DNA of 64,000 bases from Neelides folsomi (GCA_034687125.1 JAQGBZ010000004.1:62001-126000), one strand, 5' to 3'. Counted from the stretch's first letter, positions 1-11,795 are shown. Numbers and translations: made by a program. Notes: generated by a model not told the origin, from the sequence alone.

Positions 1-1
1 G

Positions 2-3000
2 CAACAACCTGGAGTTAAACAAACCGATATGCAGCAACAATCAGGAATGCAACAACAACCTGGGACTCAACAATCTGGAATGCAACAACAAACCGGAACT
101 CAACATCCTGGTATGCAACAACAAGGAACTCACCAACCTGGTATGCAACAACCAGGTTTGCAATTGCAACCAGAAATGCAAAAGCAACCCGGAATGCAAC
201 AGAACCAAACAGGTGGACAACCCATAATTCAGCAATCTCAAGTCCATGGACAAGGCATTCAACAATCCCAAATTGTTGGAAAATCTGGAACCCAGCAACC
301 TAAAATTGCTGTACAATCAGGAATGCAACAACAACAATCCTTAAAAAATGGACAAGAAACCCAAATACAATTAGTTGGCAAATCCGGAATTCAACAACCC
401 GGTGGTGTCAAACAACTTGGAGTCCAACAACAAGGGGTTGAACAACACGGAATTCAACAACCCGTTGATGTCCAACAACCTGGAGTTCAACAACAACCAG
501 GAATTCAACAACCCGGTATCCAACAACCCGGAATTCAACAACCTGGAGTCCAACAAAAACCCGGAATTCAACAAACCGGTGTCCAACAACCAGGAATTCA
601 ACAACCCGGTGTACAACAAACTGAAGTCCAACAACAGCCCGGTATCCAACAACCCGGGATTCAACAAACCGGTGTCCAACAACCTGGAATGCAACAAAAA
701 CCAGGATTCCAACAAAACGGAATTCAACAACCAGGTATTCAGCCACAACCCGGAATGCAACAACCAGGCATTCAACAACAACCCGGTATTCAACAACAAC
801 CCGGGTTCCCACAATCCGGAATGCTAGAAAATTACCGATTCCAACAAAAACCCGGATTCGAACAATCCGTAATTCAAGATCAATCCGAATTCCAACAACA
901 ACCCGGCTTCCAACAACCACAAGGAATTCCACAACAACCCGGATTCCAACAATCCGGAATGCAAGAACAGTCCGCATTACAACAACCCGGGTTCCAAAAA
1001 CAAGGAATTCTCCAACAACACGGATACCAACAACAACCCGGAATCCAACAGCCCGGAATTCAACAAAAACCAGGATACCAACAACAACCCGGAATTCCTC
1101 AACAACCAGGATTCCAACAACAATCGGGAATGCAACAACCCCGATTCCAACAACATTCGGGAATGCAACAACCCGGATTCCAACAACAACCAGGATTCCA
1201 GCAACAACAACAAGGAATCCAACAACCCGGAATTCAACAAAAACCGGGATTTCAACAACCCGGGGTTCAACAACAAGTAATGCAGCCTCAACCCGGATTC
1301 CATCAACAATCAGAAATAGGATCAGGAATTCAACAACCAGGTGGACAACAACAAATTAGGATCCAACAACATGGAATTCAACAACCCGGAATGCAAAAAC
1401 AACCAGGAATTCAACAACCACCATTTTCTCAATATCAACAAGAAATCCAACAACCCGGATTCCAACAACAACCCGGAATTCAACGACCCGGAGTCCAACA
1501 ACCTGGAATGCAGCAACAACCCGGTATGCAACTACAACCAGGAGTCCAACCAGGAATGCAACAAATGACTGGTCAAGGTGGTATGCAGCAACCACAACCC
1601 TATGGACAACCTGGAGTGCAACAGCCACAAATGGTCGGATATCCTGCACAACAACAACAAGGTGGTCAACCAATCCAACACCATGCAGATGGACCAAATG
1701 CAGCTATGCAATCACAACAAATTGCACCTTACTATCGAGGTTCATACTCACAACAAGGGCAACAACAAAGGGAATCATTTGCCTCCCATCCAGGTCAAGA
1801 AAGCGTGATGTCTGCTCATCAGCCACAACATTCTCGTCAACGCAGCAGTCGGCGATCTCCTTCACCTCACCGAAGACCAAATTCTCCAAGTAGGCCAAGA
1901 AGTCGACCTCTTAGCCCAAGGAGACAACAACAAGGTCAACTTGAAACTTATAGGAAATCCTCTGTCTGCGAATGGTAAATTTGCTTTAATTAAATGACTT
2001 ATTGTTCAATTAATTAATTTTGATTTAATCGAATGATATTTAATCATGTGTTTAATTGTAAGTTAGTGTAATTTTTAATTTTCTCTTATAGTAAAAGGGA
2101 TGAAATTAACGCTACATTGGCTCTACTCGAGAACCAAGTGGAAATGCTTAAAAATTTGCCTAAGAATCAAGCCATGATTAAGGAAATGAAAAAGTTGAAA
2201 GATGAAGATCCAGAAGTTTGGAAAGCAATTGATTTAACTAACAAAGTTGGTCGTCTTGAAGGAAATCTTGCAAAGGTATGATTTTATAATTATATTTATT
2301 CAACTTAATCTTTAAGAAATAAGGTTAAGAAATATATTTAACATTAAACATGTTTAACATTTAGCATTGTAAATTTGTGATTGTTTAATTAGGCTGTAAT
2401 CTACATGGACGATATCAGTAAAGAAGTGAAACATCTTAAACTAGGAGATGCAAGACACATTCCTGGAGCTGGAGTCATTCCAGAGGATTTATCCACCAAA
2501 CTTGCACTTGTCCCTCAAACCAAGAAGGAAGTTTCTCACTTAAAAGTTAAAGTTGAAGCGATGAAAAATGAGGTGAATTTAAGCAAAAATCAATTTTCCG
2601 ATGTTTTTATTATTTGTTTACTTAAATATAGTGATATATGAGTTAAAAAGTTAATAGGTGTGTGAGTGATATGTTGAACATTGTGTTTAATATTAAAATA
2701 TGGGCATGGGCTAAAAGTGATGGATTGATTTAATAATGAATTCTAAAGTTGACTAGGATAACATAAAGGGCTAATTTAATTGGAATTTTTAGATGAAAAA
2801 CATTGTGAAAGAAATCCACAAAGTGACAGGAATTAAGAATTCACCTTCATTCATGAAATCGTTTGAGCAAGAAGAGGAGAGAAGACTGAGAGAAGAAGCT
2901 GATTCAGCGACTGTGGGATTAACATGTGACGAATACGGAACTTGTGTCCCTAGAATGGCAGATGATGATGATGGAATCAAGCTCGTGTGTCATGATGGAG

Positions 3001-5617
3001 TTTGCGAATACATTGGTCCGGATGGAAAGCCTGTAGTTAAAGGGGAGGATGAGGATGATGATGGCGAACCAGCTACAGCGAAGATTAAAGACGATCTTCA
3101 ACATCCTTCAGTAAATATTGTGAGCAAAGCCGAGTCCAAACTTCCAGATGATTTACTTCGAGCATCTAAATTATACGACCAATTAAATGCACCGCCGTCA
3201 CTTGATCTCCGAGCAGTTAGCAGCGAAGATCTTCGGAGAGAGATGGAAAAGAAATACGAAGAGCTCCAAGGAATGCAAAGAGTTCTTGCAGGAGAAATTG
3301 CTGATAAAATGGATTTCATTTATAAAAAGTTGTTGAGGGAAATTATGAATCAGCATTTGAGTAAGATCAAATCAAATCAAATCAAAAATTAAATTAACAT
3401 TATGAAATTTACTTATAAATTTTAATTTTAATTAAAGTTAGCGTTTTAACTATTTAATTAAAGTTAGTGTGTTAACTAAATTACTTGAAGAGATAGTTTA
3501 TTTAAATGTGTTTTATAATTATAGCTAACTCACCTTATATGGCTGTTGGAAGCGGATTTGAAAAATGCTTAGGACCAGGAGTTTGTAATATGGAAGGTTT
3601 GCCACCCGGTCTGGCTGTATCAACATTCCCGCAAGCAATTGGAATCTGCAATGGTCGAGGTCAACCCTGCGGACAACATGAAACGTGTCCAAGCTGCAAG
3701 AAGGAACTTTTGGATAGTTTGAGAAAACTTGAAGAAGTCCCTAACAAAATGGATCTGAAAACGAAGAATTTGAATAAACCATTGAGAGCTTTCACTTCGG
3801 ACGAAAGAGTTCATTTGGAAAAGGAACTCCCTGATATTAACTTTAAGAATGGCAATATGGAATTTATCAGAGATGAACTTCGAGTAAGAATTAAAAATTT
3901 AAATATATTCATCTAATTGACATTAAAGTTAAATAGCATTTGCAATTTAGCAAATATTTATTAGAAACACTCTGCACTTATTCATTGATCTTTTTTATTG
4001 TTAGCTCAAAGGAGACATTCCTGATTGTTTTGATGAAGCGGATATTCTCGAGAAAGTTACTTCCATGTGGGATGTTGTAGATCTTGTGAAGAGGAATCAA
4101 GAGCTTATCACACTTCGGTTGCTTAAATTAGATGTTAAGCTGAACAAAATCCCGCCTGAGTTCATCGAAAGATTAAGTAAATTACATTAAAATTAATTAC
4201 ATTAAAATCCATTGAATTAAAATAATTAAATAATTAAATTAAAAGTTTGGATTAGAATCTTAGCTTTGTCGTAGCCTTTAAAAATTTGTTACAACAAAAT
4301 GTGTATTTACCTATTTATTAACATATTTCTTATAATTTATCAAAGATGCAATGTCTCCTGAGAAGATCAAAGATTTCTTACATGGTGGCCGGGGAGAATC
4401 GTTTGATTTCAACACTATGGATGCTGATGCTGTTTATTCAAGTCAAACCAAACTATTAGTGGAAAGTTCAACGATCAAAGAAAGAATCAAAGTAAGCTAT
4501 ATTCAAATTTAATTTCAATTAAGCTTAAGAGAGTAAATTAGTCAATGATGAATTAAGATTAAGATCAAATAAGTTCATACTGGGATAATTTAATTTTTAT
4601 GCTTTTGATTTCTTAACTTTTAAGGAAATGATGGAAGAAATTAAAAATCTGGAATCTTTAATGGTAACAAAAACAATGCTGGTTGATGCAATGAAAGACA
4701 AAGCAGACAAAACAACAATCAATTCCAAATTGTCATATGAAGAATTCGGAGCTACAATGGACGATCTAACTGGAAGAATGCAGAATCTGTTACAAGAACT
4801 TCACCAGAAGAATGACATATGGAAAGAAGTGACTGAATCGATGGTGGACGAATTGAACTTGAAAATGGACAAAGCTGATCTTGCGCCTATAAGAACATAT
4901 TTTAAAACTCATATGAAAGATCTCGAGTGTCGGGTTGCGAATCTGGTCAAACAAATTGAAGAACCTGATCCAGCTGGAACGAGAAAGAAACTCCTCAGAG
5001 ATTACAATTGCCTCTCTTGCGATCGTCATGTCAATGTTTCTGGAAAGTCTAACTGTCCCAATCTTCCTCTTATTACTCCGTGTCAACCAACAATGTTTAC
5101 AAACGTTGCTCATCGAGCTCTCAATATGAACAAATTCAGACGAGGAAACTTATGGTATTTAAAATTAATATCAATATTAAATTATATTCTCAAATCAGCC
5201 AAACTAAATCTAACTGAAATTAAATTATCTTATAAACTTATTCTATATTATTAAAATTAAATAATTGCAGTGATCCGGATGCTCGTGATCTTAATCTTTT
5301 GGAAGCTCAATTAGGAAGAGGTGGATGTGCCCCAATAGATCCTATGTAATTTATCCTATATATGATAAATAATGTCAATATTTAAATATTTTACAGAAAA
5401 ACATCAATATTTAAATTATTTTCAATTAATTTTGGGAACTTCTAGGGTTTGTGATGCATATCAGTTAATAAATCGCTACACTGGAGGAAGCCATACACTT
5501 ATTAACAATGCGGATCGAATCAACTCCTTGAGATGCAGAGGAAACAGAGATGACACAAACGAAATGGATGAATGTCCTCAGATGCAGCAAGAACCTCAAG
5601 AAACTTTCGACGAATAA
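2..5617 (+). CDS. QRICH2: QRICH2-like glutamine-rich protein (5' truncated by the window edge)
   Basis: Codons run from base 2, so the 5' part lies outside the window; 1452 residues are visible. Exons: 2-1974, 2092-2275, 2393-2572, 2793-3360, 3525-3883, 4005-4176, 4346-4491, 4625-5154, 5271-5345, 5446-5617; all introns are GT..AG and phases agree. The first exon is a very long array of QQPGIQQ/QQPGMQQ-type repeats (about 550 residues) ending in an RS-rich stretch (about 1830-1920). The rest is a charged coiled-coil region like the DUF4795 tail of vertebrate QRICH2, with a CLSC motif near 5009-5020 and a GGSHT motif near 5483-5497. In mammals QRICH2 is needed for sperm flagellum formation; the same role here is inference. 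The tail also holds acidic and Cys-rich insertions (about 2920-3080 and 3560-3700). Other Q-rich proteins are possible, but repeat plus tail fits QRICH2 best. Confidence 0.82.
29..1830 (+). repeat. Coding tandem repeat array, QQPG(I/V/M/F)Q units
   Basis: Imperfect tandem repeats, mostly of CAACAACCCGGAATT type, encode short Q/P/G units with one hydrophobic residue. The array lies entirely in the first QRICH2 exon. Units vary in length (12-21 nt) and are degenerate, so it is an old expanded coding minisatellite, not a fresh one. Because the codons are so biased, the other forward frame and the reverse strand also stay open for long stretches (NNPEFNN-like and LLHSRLL-like translations). Those are shadows of the repeat, not genes. 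Confidence 0.9.
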
Positions 5618-6106
5618 AATAATTATTTCTAAAAGGAAAGTTGAGTGAGATGGAAAACAAAAACTTGTGTAGTGAAATCAATAAAATCAAAAGCATAAGA
5701 ATTTTAAAATTTTACAACTAAATTATTAATGGAGAATGAAAATAATAAAAATTTGATTTGATTAACATGTAATTTACTACAATTTATTCTTTTACATTAA
5801 TATTAGTTAGGTTAAGATGTTTTAAAATTTTGACTCAATAACTTAATACATACCTAGCTATACTCTTCTGCACAATCTGCACTCTGCACTGTCGTACTAT
5901 AAAGTATTTTACCAACTATGATCTATGATATAATTAAATAGTACGAACTTTAAATATATTTTAAATAAATATATTATACGCGACTCAATTAATAACAAGA
6001 CATTTGTTCATTCATTTGTTGATTTACTTATATTATTTATGTATATATAGGTAGATGTATGTATAATAAAATAACAATAGGAAAACTCCTTTCCAAATAA
6101 ATTGTA
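5618..6106. other. Convergent intergenic spacer between QRICH2-like and EXOC7
   Basis: About 490 nt of AT-rich DNA between two stop codons on opposite strands. It should hold both 3' UTRs. No ORF or repeat of note was seen. Confidence 0.7.
5680..5685 (+). terminator. Probable poly(A) signal of the QRICH2-like gene
   Basis: An AATAAA hexamer lies 63 nt after the stop codon. A second AATAAA overlaps the stop (5613-5618). Motif and position only; no transcript evidence. Confidence 0.45.
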
Positions 6107-9100
6107 TTAAAATACTTCAAAAAATGTTTCTATTTTAGAACTGACATTATCTGGTTTATACTTGATATATTTCTCGTTGTTTTTGGTAAACGATACATTT
6201 GAATATTTATCAAAGAACTCTTTGTATTTTGGGCAAATGAAATCTCGATTTGCTCTTCTTAACTTTGTCTTTAGTTCTGCGTCCGGAACAGCATAACTTT
6301 GTTGGAGTCTGTAGATCTCATCCATCTCCTTATTGAAGGACTAAAATATAATTAAAATCTGTTAATTCTCAAAAGTTTTTAATGAAAGTGATTGTGAGCA
6401 AACAATTTCACTCACCGCAAATTTATCCTTAATGATTTGACGGTCTCGGTCTCTAAGTTTCCCTGCTTGTAAAACTGCAACTGGAATGTCGTCTGCTCCA
6501 AATAATTTGTCTTCGATTTTTTTCCATCTAACATTAAATACAATATAAAAAACTATGTAATATATTCTCCATGCTATATATCCGTCCCGTATATAAATAT
6601 TAATAGTAAAATCTTACGTAGCATTTAGATATGCTTTCTTTTGATCCTCCATTATGTCAATATAATTTTGTTGGCAATCAGGCTCTTTTGTTTTAAGCAA
6701 ATCTAAGAGAATCGATCCCTGTAAGCATTTGAGAATGTAGCATGCGTTGTTTAGTCGAAAAATGGCCTTTATTGAATGGTCATAATATAAGTCGCTGCAT
6801 GTGACCAAAGTCAGATTCAATTGTTGCAAAACTCTCTCTAGAAGTAAACAAATTGTAAGAGAAATAAATTAAACAATTCTCGTACCGTTATTGCTAAAAT
6901 GGGAGCCTGACCCCCGGCGTTAATTTGAGCTCGGCGATAATTAAATATTAATGTAATTGAAAAATAATAAATACTTTTATTTGAAATATTATTAGTTAAA
7001 ATAGTACTATTTTAACTAATTTTCAGGCAAAAGTATTCAATAAGATCATTAATAAGAATTGTGAAGTTAAATATTAGCACAATAAGACCATATTTTATTG
7101 TTATAAGTGCTATGAATAAGTTTACTATTTAACATTTAAATAGACCCGGCGTTCTTTTGAGCCCCGGCGTTCATTTAAATTCTCATTGTTTACCCCCGGC
7201 GCTATTTTGAGCCCGGCGTTCTTTCGAACCCGGGCGTTTTATTGAGCAATAACGGTATACATAGAATACGCTGCATTTATTGAATATTATATAAAATTAT
7301 ATCAAATACGTATAGAAGCAATGTAAATACTTTATTATATTATGTACTTACTTATATAAGATCCTAACAAAGTTCGCTTGAAATTTTCATCAAGAGCCTT
7401 ATTGGAACTTAAATGAACGTTTGTGTAGTTCGTATCTTGTGCCAATATGGCTGAAACTGTATCCATATACTCTGAAAGATGTTCAAGGAACATCAAGACA
7501 TTTGAAGTGAGTTCGTGAACCGTTCCGTCCCGGGGGAGTTGGGAAGTTTGTTCATTCCGCACATTTTCTATGAAGTCTTCAAGCGCCCTCATTCCCTTCA
7601 AGAATAAATTTGAATAGAGAATGATAGAATTTAAAATATAACAATGCCAATGGTTAATACATAAATAATGAACAGCTAAATAACTTACATTTATAAAACT
7701 TCATCGATTCATTGTTATACATATTTAGTTGTAAAATTACATTTGCTTGGAATGTCTTGAGCAAGGTGGAGAGCTTATTTGCTTTAGTTGTTGAATACGA
7801 ACCAATGTAGATTTCATCAAATCCAGGCTGGAGACTTTGCAAACATTTAATTATTGGAAATACAGTCAAAATGGCTGAAAATTCATTTCGTCCAATGCTT
7901 CTTTTTATTCTGCTTGCAATATTCTACAAAGAAATTCCAATATAAATAATCATTATTATTTCAAGACATAAATATTTAACAGAAGTAGAAGTAACTCACT
8001 TCTCCGTCATTGAACAAAAGTTCAAAACTCTCCCTTGAAATGATCTCAAATATTTTTTGTCGGTGAAGCATTGGGACGACCTATTGAAAAAACATAAAAT
8101 TCATAGTAGTTTCGAATATCAGTAATTACATTAGTTGTAACTGAAAATAAGCAGGATGATTAAGAATTTAAATATTTGGGTATATCAGTAATAATAATAA
8201 TTTTATCTTACTCCCAGCATAAGTTGTGATTCAATTTGCATAAGCTTCAACATGGCTGTAGCCAAAATCAAAAAATTTTCACTTTCTCTATCTGTCACGA
8301 AATCTTCTTTGACATCTATAAAGATAGTTAAAATGCCCATATAATCATTCCTTGATATATATAGCATTTTCGTATTTATAAAACTGTAGCACAATGGCTG
8401 ATTTTTTAATTTTACTAAAATTGTTTATACCTGCTTTTTTACCACCCAATCCAAATCCAGAATAAATTTCAACTGCAGCTGCTTTCGCAAACATTTTGGT
8501 AGCTTTCTTTTCAAGGGCATGTTGAATTCTATTTTTGCGCTTCTGTTTACAACAAATTACAATAAAACATTAGGGGTTAAAATTGAAGATTTCAAATCGA
8601 TAAACGAATCAAGCCCATGGTTAAGATGTAAAAAAACTAATTTTATTCTAACCGTAACAGGAGAAGAAGGGCTTGGGACAACATTATTTGTTGTAGCTGG
8701 AGAAGCCATCGTTAGACTATTTGCCTTCTGATAATCTTTTAAGCCTTGGATGGAGCGCAAAAGAACGCTGGATCGGATGCTTGCATAGACATTCATATAA
8801 GAATCAAAATTGTGATACATGAGCCATTCGGCTAATTTCTTCAGGTCTCCTTGAACATGTTCGGGCATTGACATACTCGAATTTTGTTGTGTAGAATGGT
8901 CTTCAAAACAAAAAGATCTTACATGAATATTTATGAATATTTAGGATTATTTAAAATTAATTTAGCAAAGTATGGTAGATATAGTGTGTATTAAATAATG
9001 AGATTTGATAACATTATTTAATTATTACCTTCTTCGATCATTTCTAGAATTCCAACAGCGGGTATCACTTTTGAATGTTTCGTTAACATGTCACGAAATT

Positions 9101-9872
9101 CTCTATTTAAGATATCGCCACCCAAATTGTATAGCGAAAGCTGTAAGTCAATTAAAAATTATTAAAACTACTTAAATAAAAAATAAGTACAAACTTATTA
9201 AACGTAGATCGAACTATTTGAGCAATTATAATACAAATAATTTAACTTTACCAAATTTTCCAATTCAACAGATTGTGAATTATTCTTCTCAAAATACTTG
9301 ACAGCGTTTTCAATGCTATTCATTGATTGAAGATATTCTTCCAATGAACCCGTTGCAGGACCATTTTGAATGATTGTGTCAACTTCTTTGCTTACATTAT
9401 AATAGCCAACTACTTCTTCAAGTAAGTGTAAAGTCTTTTCCACATCTGAAATAAACATAATTTTTATATTTGTGCTGAAAAGTTATCATTTTTAATTTTA
9501 AACATGATCGAAAATATAAGTTGATTAATTTATCATCCGTCATTAGTCAATGAATTTTATATAATTTAAGATTCTAAATATGAATTGATCTAACTTTGTT
9601 GTTTTAATCTTAAAGCTTCAGTTTGTTGGTAGACTGGAAGAATCGTGTCTTCAAGTCTGCCAATCCGCCCCTCAAAAGAGTCCAAAATTCCAACTAAATA
9701 AGATGTTAACTGCTCATTTCGCTTAGCTGAATCTTTTAACGATGAGAGCCCAGTCTCAATCTACATTAATCAAAGTAAATTTCAATATAATATTTTAATG
9801 TTTACAATATATTTATGAAATCTTAATTTAATGACTAATGTGTTTACGTACGTGCTCCAATTTGTCTGCCAT
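6107..9872 (-). CDS. EXOC7: Exocyst complex component 7 (Exo70), complete
   Basis: Thirteen exons read on the minus strand, in coding order: 9852-9872, 9595-9760, 9252-9445, 9029-9140, 8653-8900, 8431-8542, 8212-8315, 8000-8080, 7741-7923, 7352-7595, 6618-6837, 6416-6527, 6107-6340. Together they give 2031 nt, 676 aa plus stop, near the usual Exo70 length. The start reads MADKLEH. Family landmarks in order: QQNVEKTLHLLEEVVGYY, NVYASIRSSVLLRSI, LPRDGTVHELTSN, and the C-terminal SFTKNNEKYIKY. Exo70 is the exocyst subunit that binds PI(4,5)P2 and Rho GTPases at the plasma membrane and tethers secretory vesicles. Two donors are GTTAGA rather than GTAAG/GTGAG (9594-9589 and 8652-8647); both are required by phase. 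Intron 6838-7351 contains a mobile element. The gene is divergent from PSMD10. Confidence 0.94.
6885..7255. mobile_element. Non-autonomous DNA element A, TA target site, CCCGGCG direct repeats
   Basis: Terminal inverted repeats CCGTTATTGCTAAAAT at the left and, on the opposite strand, CCGTTATTGCTCAATAAAA at the right, bounded by TA on both sides (6883-6884 and 7256-7257). Inside are GC-rich direct repeats close to CCCGGCGTTCTTTTGAG: two at the left (about 6912-6935) and five at the right (about 7144-7245), all in one orientation. The AT-rich core holds a perfect 30-nt palindrome (6991-7020). There is no transposase ORF. It fills most of one EXOC7 intron. The TA duplication suggests Tc1/mariner/pogo-type mobilisation; this is inference. 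Confidence 0.75.
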
Positions 9873-9909
9873 TTCTACTCATTGATGGATCAGCGATTAA
9901 CGGGATAAA
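9873..9909. promoter_or_regulatory. Short divergent region between EXOC7 and PSMD10
   Basis: The EXOC7 start codon (9872, minus) and the best candidate PSMD10 start (9910, plus) are only 37 nt apart. If the PSMD10 start is at 9958 instead, the gap is 85 nt. A shared bidirectional promoter with overlapping 5' UTRs is therefore likely. No clear TATA box or initiator could be fixed by eye. Confidence 0.45.
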
Positions 9910-11622
9910 ATGAATTTTACATTTTACAAGTAAATACAATTCAATGAACGCATATTAATGAATATATCTCAAATGTGGATATATCACATGTAAAAGCTAT
10001 CATTTATATTTAATAATCAATGATATAACGTTAATTATCTTAACTCTATTACAACATTAAAGATCCAAAATTGGGAGAAACAATTCTTTGACAGAGAAGA
10101 GAAATATTTTGCTGAAGTTATATTCGGCGCTTTTTTGAATGCCAAACAAGAGGCAATTTCTTTTGCTAAAGAAAGAGGTGATTTAATTTTCATCGTGATT
10201 TGCAATTTTTTGTTAATGATTAATGTCTAGTTAAAAAGTTTAATCTACGTTTAAACATTTTACTTTGCATTAAATTAATTGACTTTGATATCGTTACATC
10301 ATGAACCGTGAGTTTTATTTAATTATTTCATTTATTTTCGGTAATATCATAGGCGAAGCCGGTTGGGTTTATCCCAACATTCATATTCATAATTAAGTTA
10401 ATTAAATGTATTTAAATATTATTATAGCTCCCGAGAAAACTGAAATCGAGAAGAAGCCTGTACCTGTGAAGAGTGTACATGAAGTAATTCTTTCTGGGGA
10501 CCAGTTTTTGGCAAAACGGATGATAAATGAAGATCTCACCCTCGCTAACAAGAAAGATGATGTAAGAACTAAAATTAAAAATAAGATCAATCAAATGTCA
10601 AAATATTCTAAATTTTACTTTATACTAATTTTTATATTTTAACTATCAGAGTGGTCGTCTCCCATTGCATTGGTCATGTAGTATGGGATTCCTTGAACTG
10701 ACAGAGTTTCTTCTTGGAAGGATTAAAGATGTTGATGTCACTGATGACGTGAGCTAACCTTAACTTTTAACTTTTACAATAAATATAACAATTTAATTAT
10801 GATGTAAATATGATTTTTGAAATTATTTTTAATGATTTGGAAAATTTTTATTTAGTCTAATTTGACTCCATTGATAATTGCTTCATCGGCTGGAAGGCTC
10901 CCAATAGTAAAACTCTTAATTGCAAAAGGAGCAGACGTTGATGCTACAAATAATGGTATTTAACTTTTCTTTTAAAGGATGGAATAAATCAACGTTTACT
11001 TACCAAATATGATTTGTTTTTATAGGTGGGCATTCTGCACTCCAATACGCTTGTTCGAAAAATTTCTTGGACGTAAGTTTTAGCTTATGAAATTGATTTT
11101 GTATTAAATGTGTAGCAAAGTAGTAATAAGACAAATATTAAACTAAGAAACTAAAAATATTTATAATACTCATTTTGTATTTGACTATAGATTGTTCATC
11201 TTCTTTTGGAGAATAATGCCTACATGAACATTCGAGACGAATTGAACTCAACTCCGTTGCACAGGGCCGCGTCAATTGGAAATATCAAAGTAATGCAATT
11301 GCTCCTTCAACATGGCAATGGGATTGAACTCAACCCAAAAGATAAATCTGGAAATACTCCATTGTAAGAAAATTTTACCCAAATATTTTATACAGATATT
11401 TAAATGCAAGAGAAAAACTTAATTGTTCGACATTGATCTTATATTTGGATATGATTCTTAAATTATTTTAGACATCTTGCTTGTGAAGAAGATCGAGTTG
11501 AGGAAGCCAAGCTGCTTATAAAATATGGCGCAAAGATGGACCTTACAAATAAAGAAGAAAAAACTCCACTTGATCTTGCTTCAAAACCAACTGCTGCTAT
11601 TTTGAAGAAAATAATAATGTAA
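9910..11622 (+). CDS. PSMD10: 26S proteasome assembly chaperone, gankyrin/PSMD10-like
   Basis: Exons read with consistent phase: 10095-10177, 10428-10561, 10650-10748, 10856-10955, 11026-11072, 11191-11363, 11472-11622. They encode 262 residues of ankyrin repeats that follow gankyrin closely: SGRLPLHWSCSMGFLEL, IIASSAGRLPIVKLLIAKGA, LHRAASIGNIKVMQLLL, LHLACEEDRVEEAKLL, NKEEKTPLDLA. Gankyrin caps the Rpt3 C-terminal domain during base assembly of the 26S proteasome. The LACEE sequence keeps the LxCxE form that human gankyrin uses for RB contact. The 5' end is uncertain: a small first exon 9910-9929 (ATG with A at -3, donor GTAAAT) or 9958-9989 (donor GTAAAA) both supply the needed two-base carry. 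The protein has an N-terminal extension of about 45 residues compared with the 226-aa human form. Confidence 0.87.
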
Positions 11623-11795
11623 TATTGTTTACCTTTGATTCTAAGAATTTATCAATTCGGCCTTGTTCAAATGAGCACAAATGTTTTATGTATAATAACT
11701 AACTTTAATAAGTATTTTATAAGAAATTCAATGTATTTATTAATTGTATCGTCTTATTGTCTTTTTCCCATTGTCTGATAAAATCAAAATTTTAA

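Noticed and set aside
375-977. Alternative forward frame (NNPEFNN-like) and long reverse-strand ORFs across the QRICH2 repeat
   Set aside because: They arise because CAACAA-rich repeats contain no stop in several frames; the Q/P/G frame continues in phase into the conserved tail exons.
5372-5445. Methionine at 5372 as the start of a separate small ORF
   Set aside because: The stretch is the AT-rich intron before the last QRICH2 exon; the acceptor TTCTAG at 5440-5445 gives the correct phase.
7654-7740. Extension of the EXOC7 exon to a GTAAGT donor at 7688
   Set aside because: That donor leaves one base and breaks the frame with the next exon. The GTAATT donor after 7741 keeps phase 0 and restores the Exo70 sequence into GMRALEDF.
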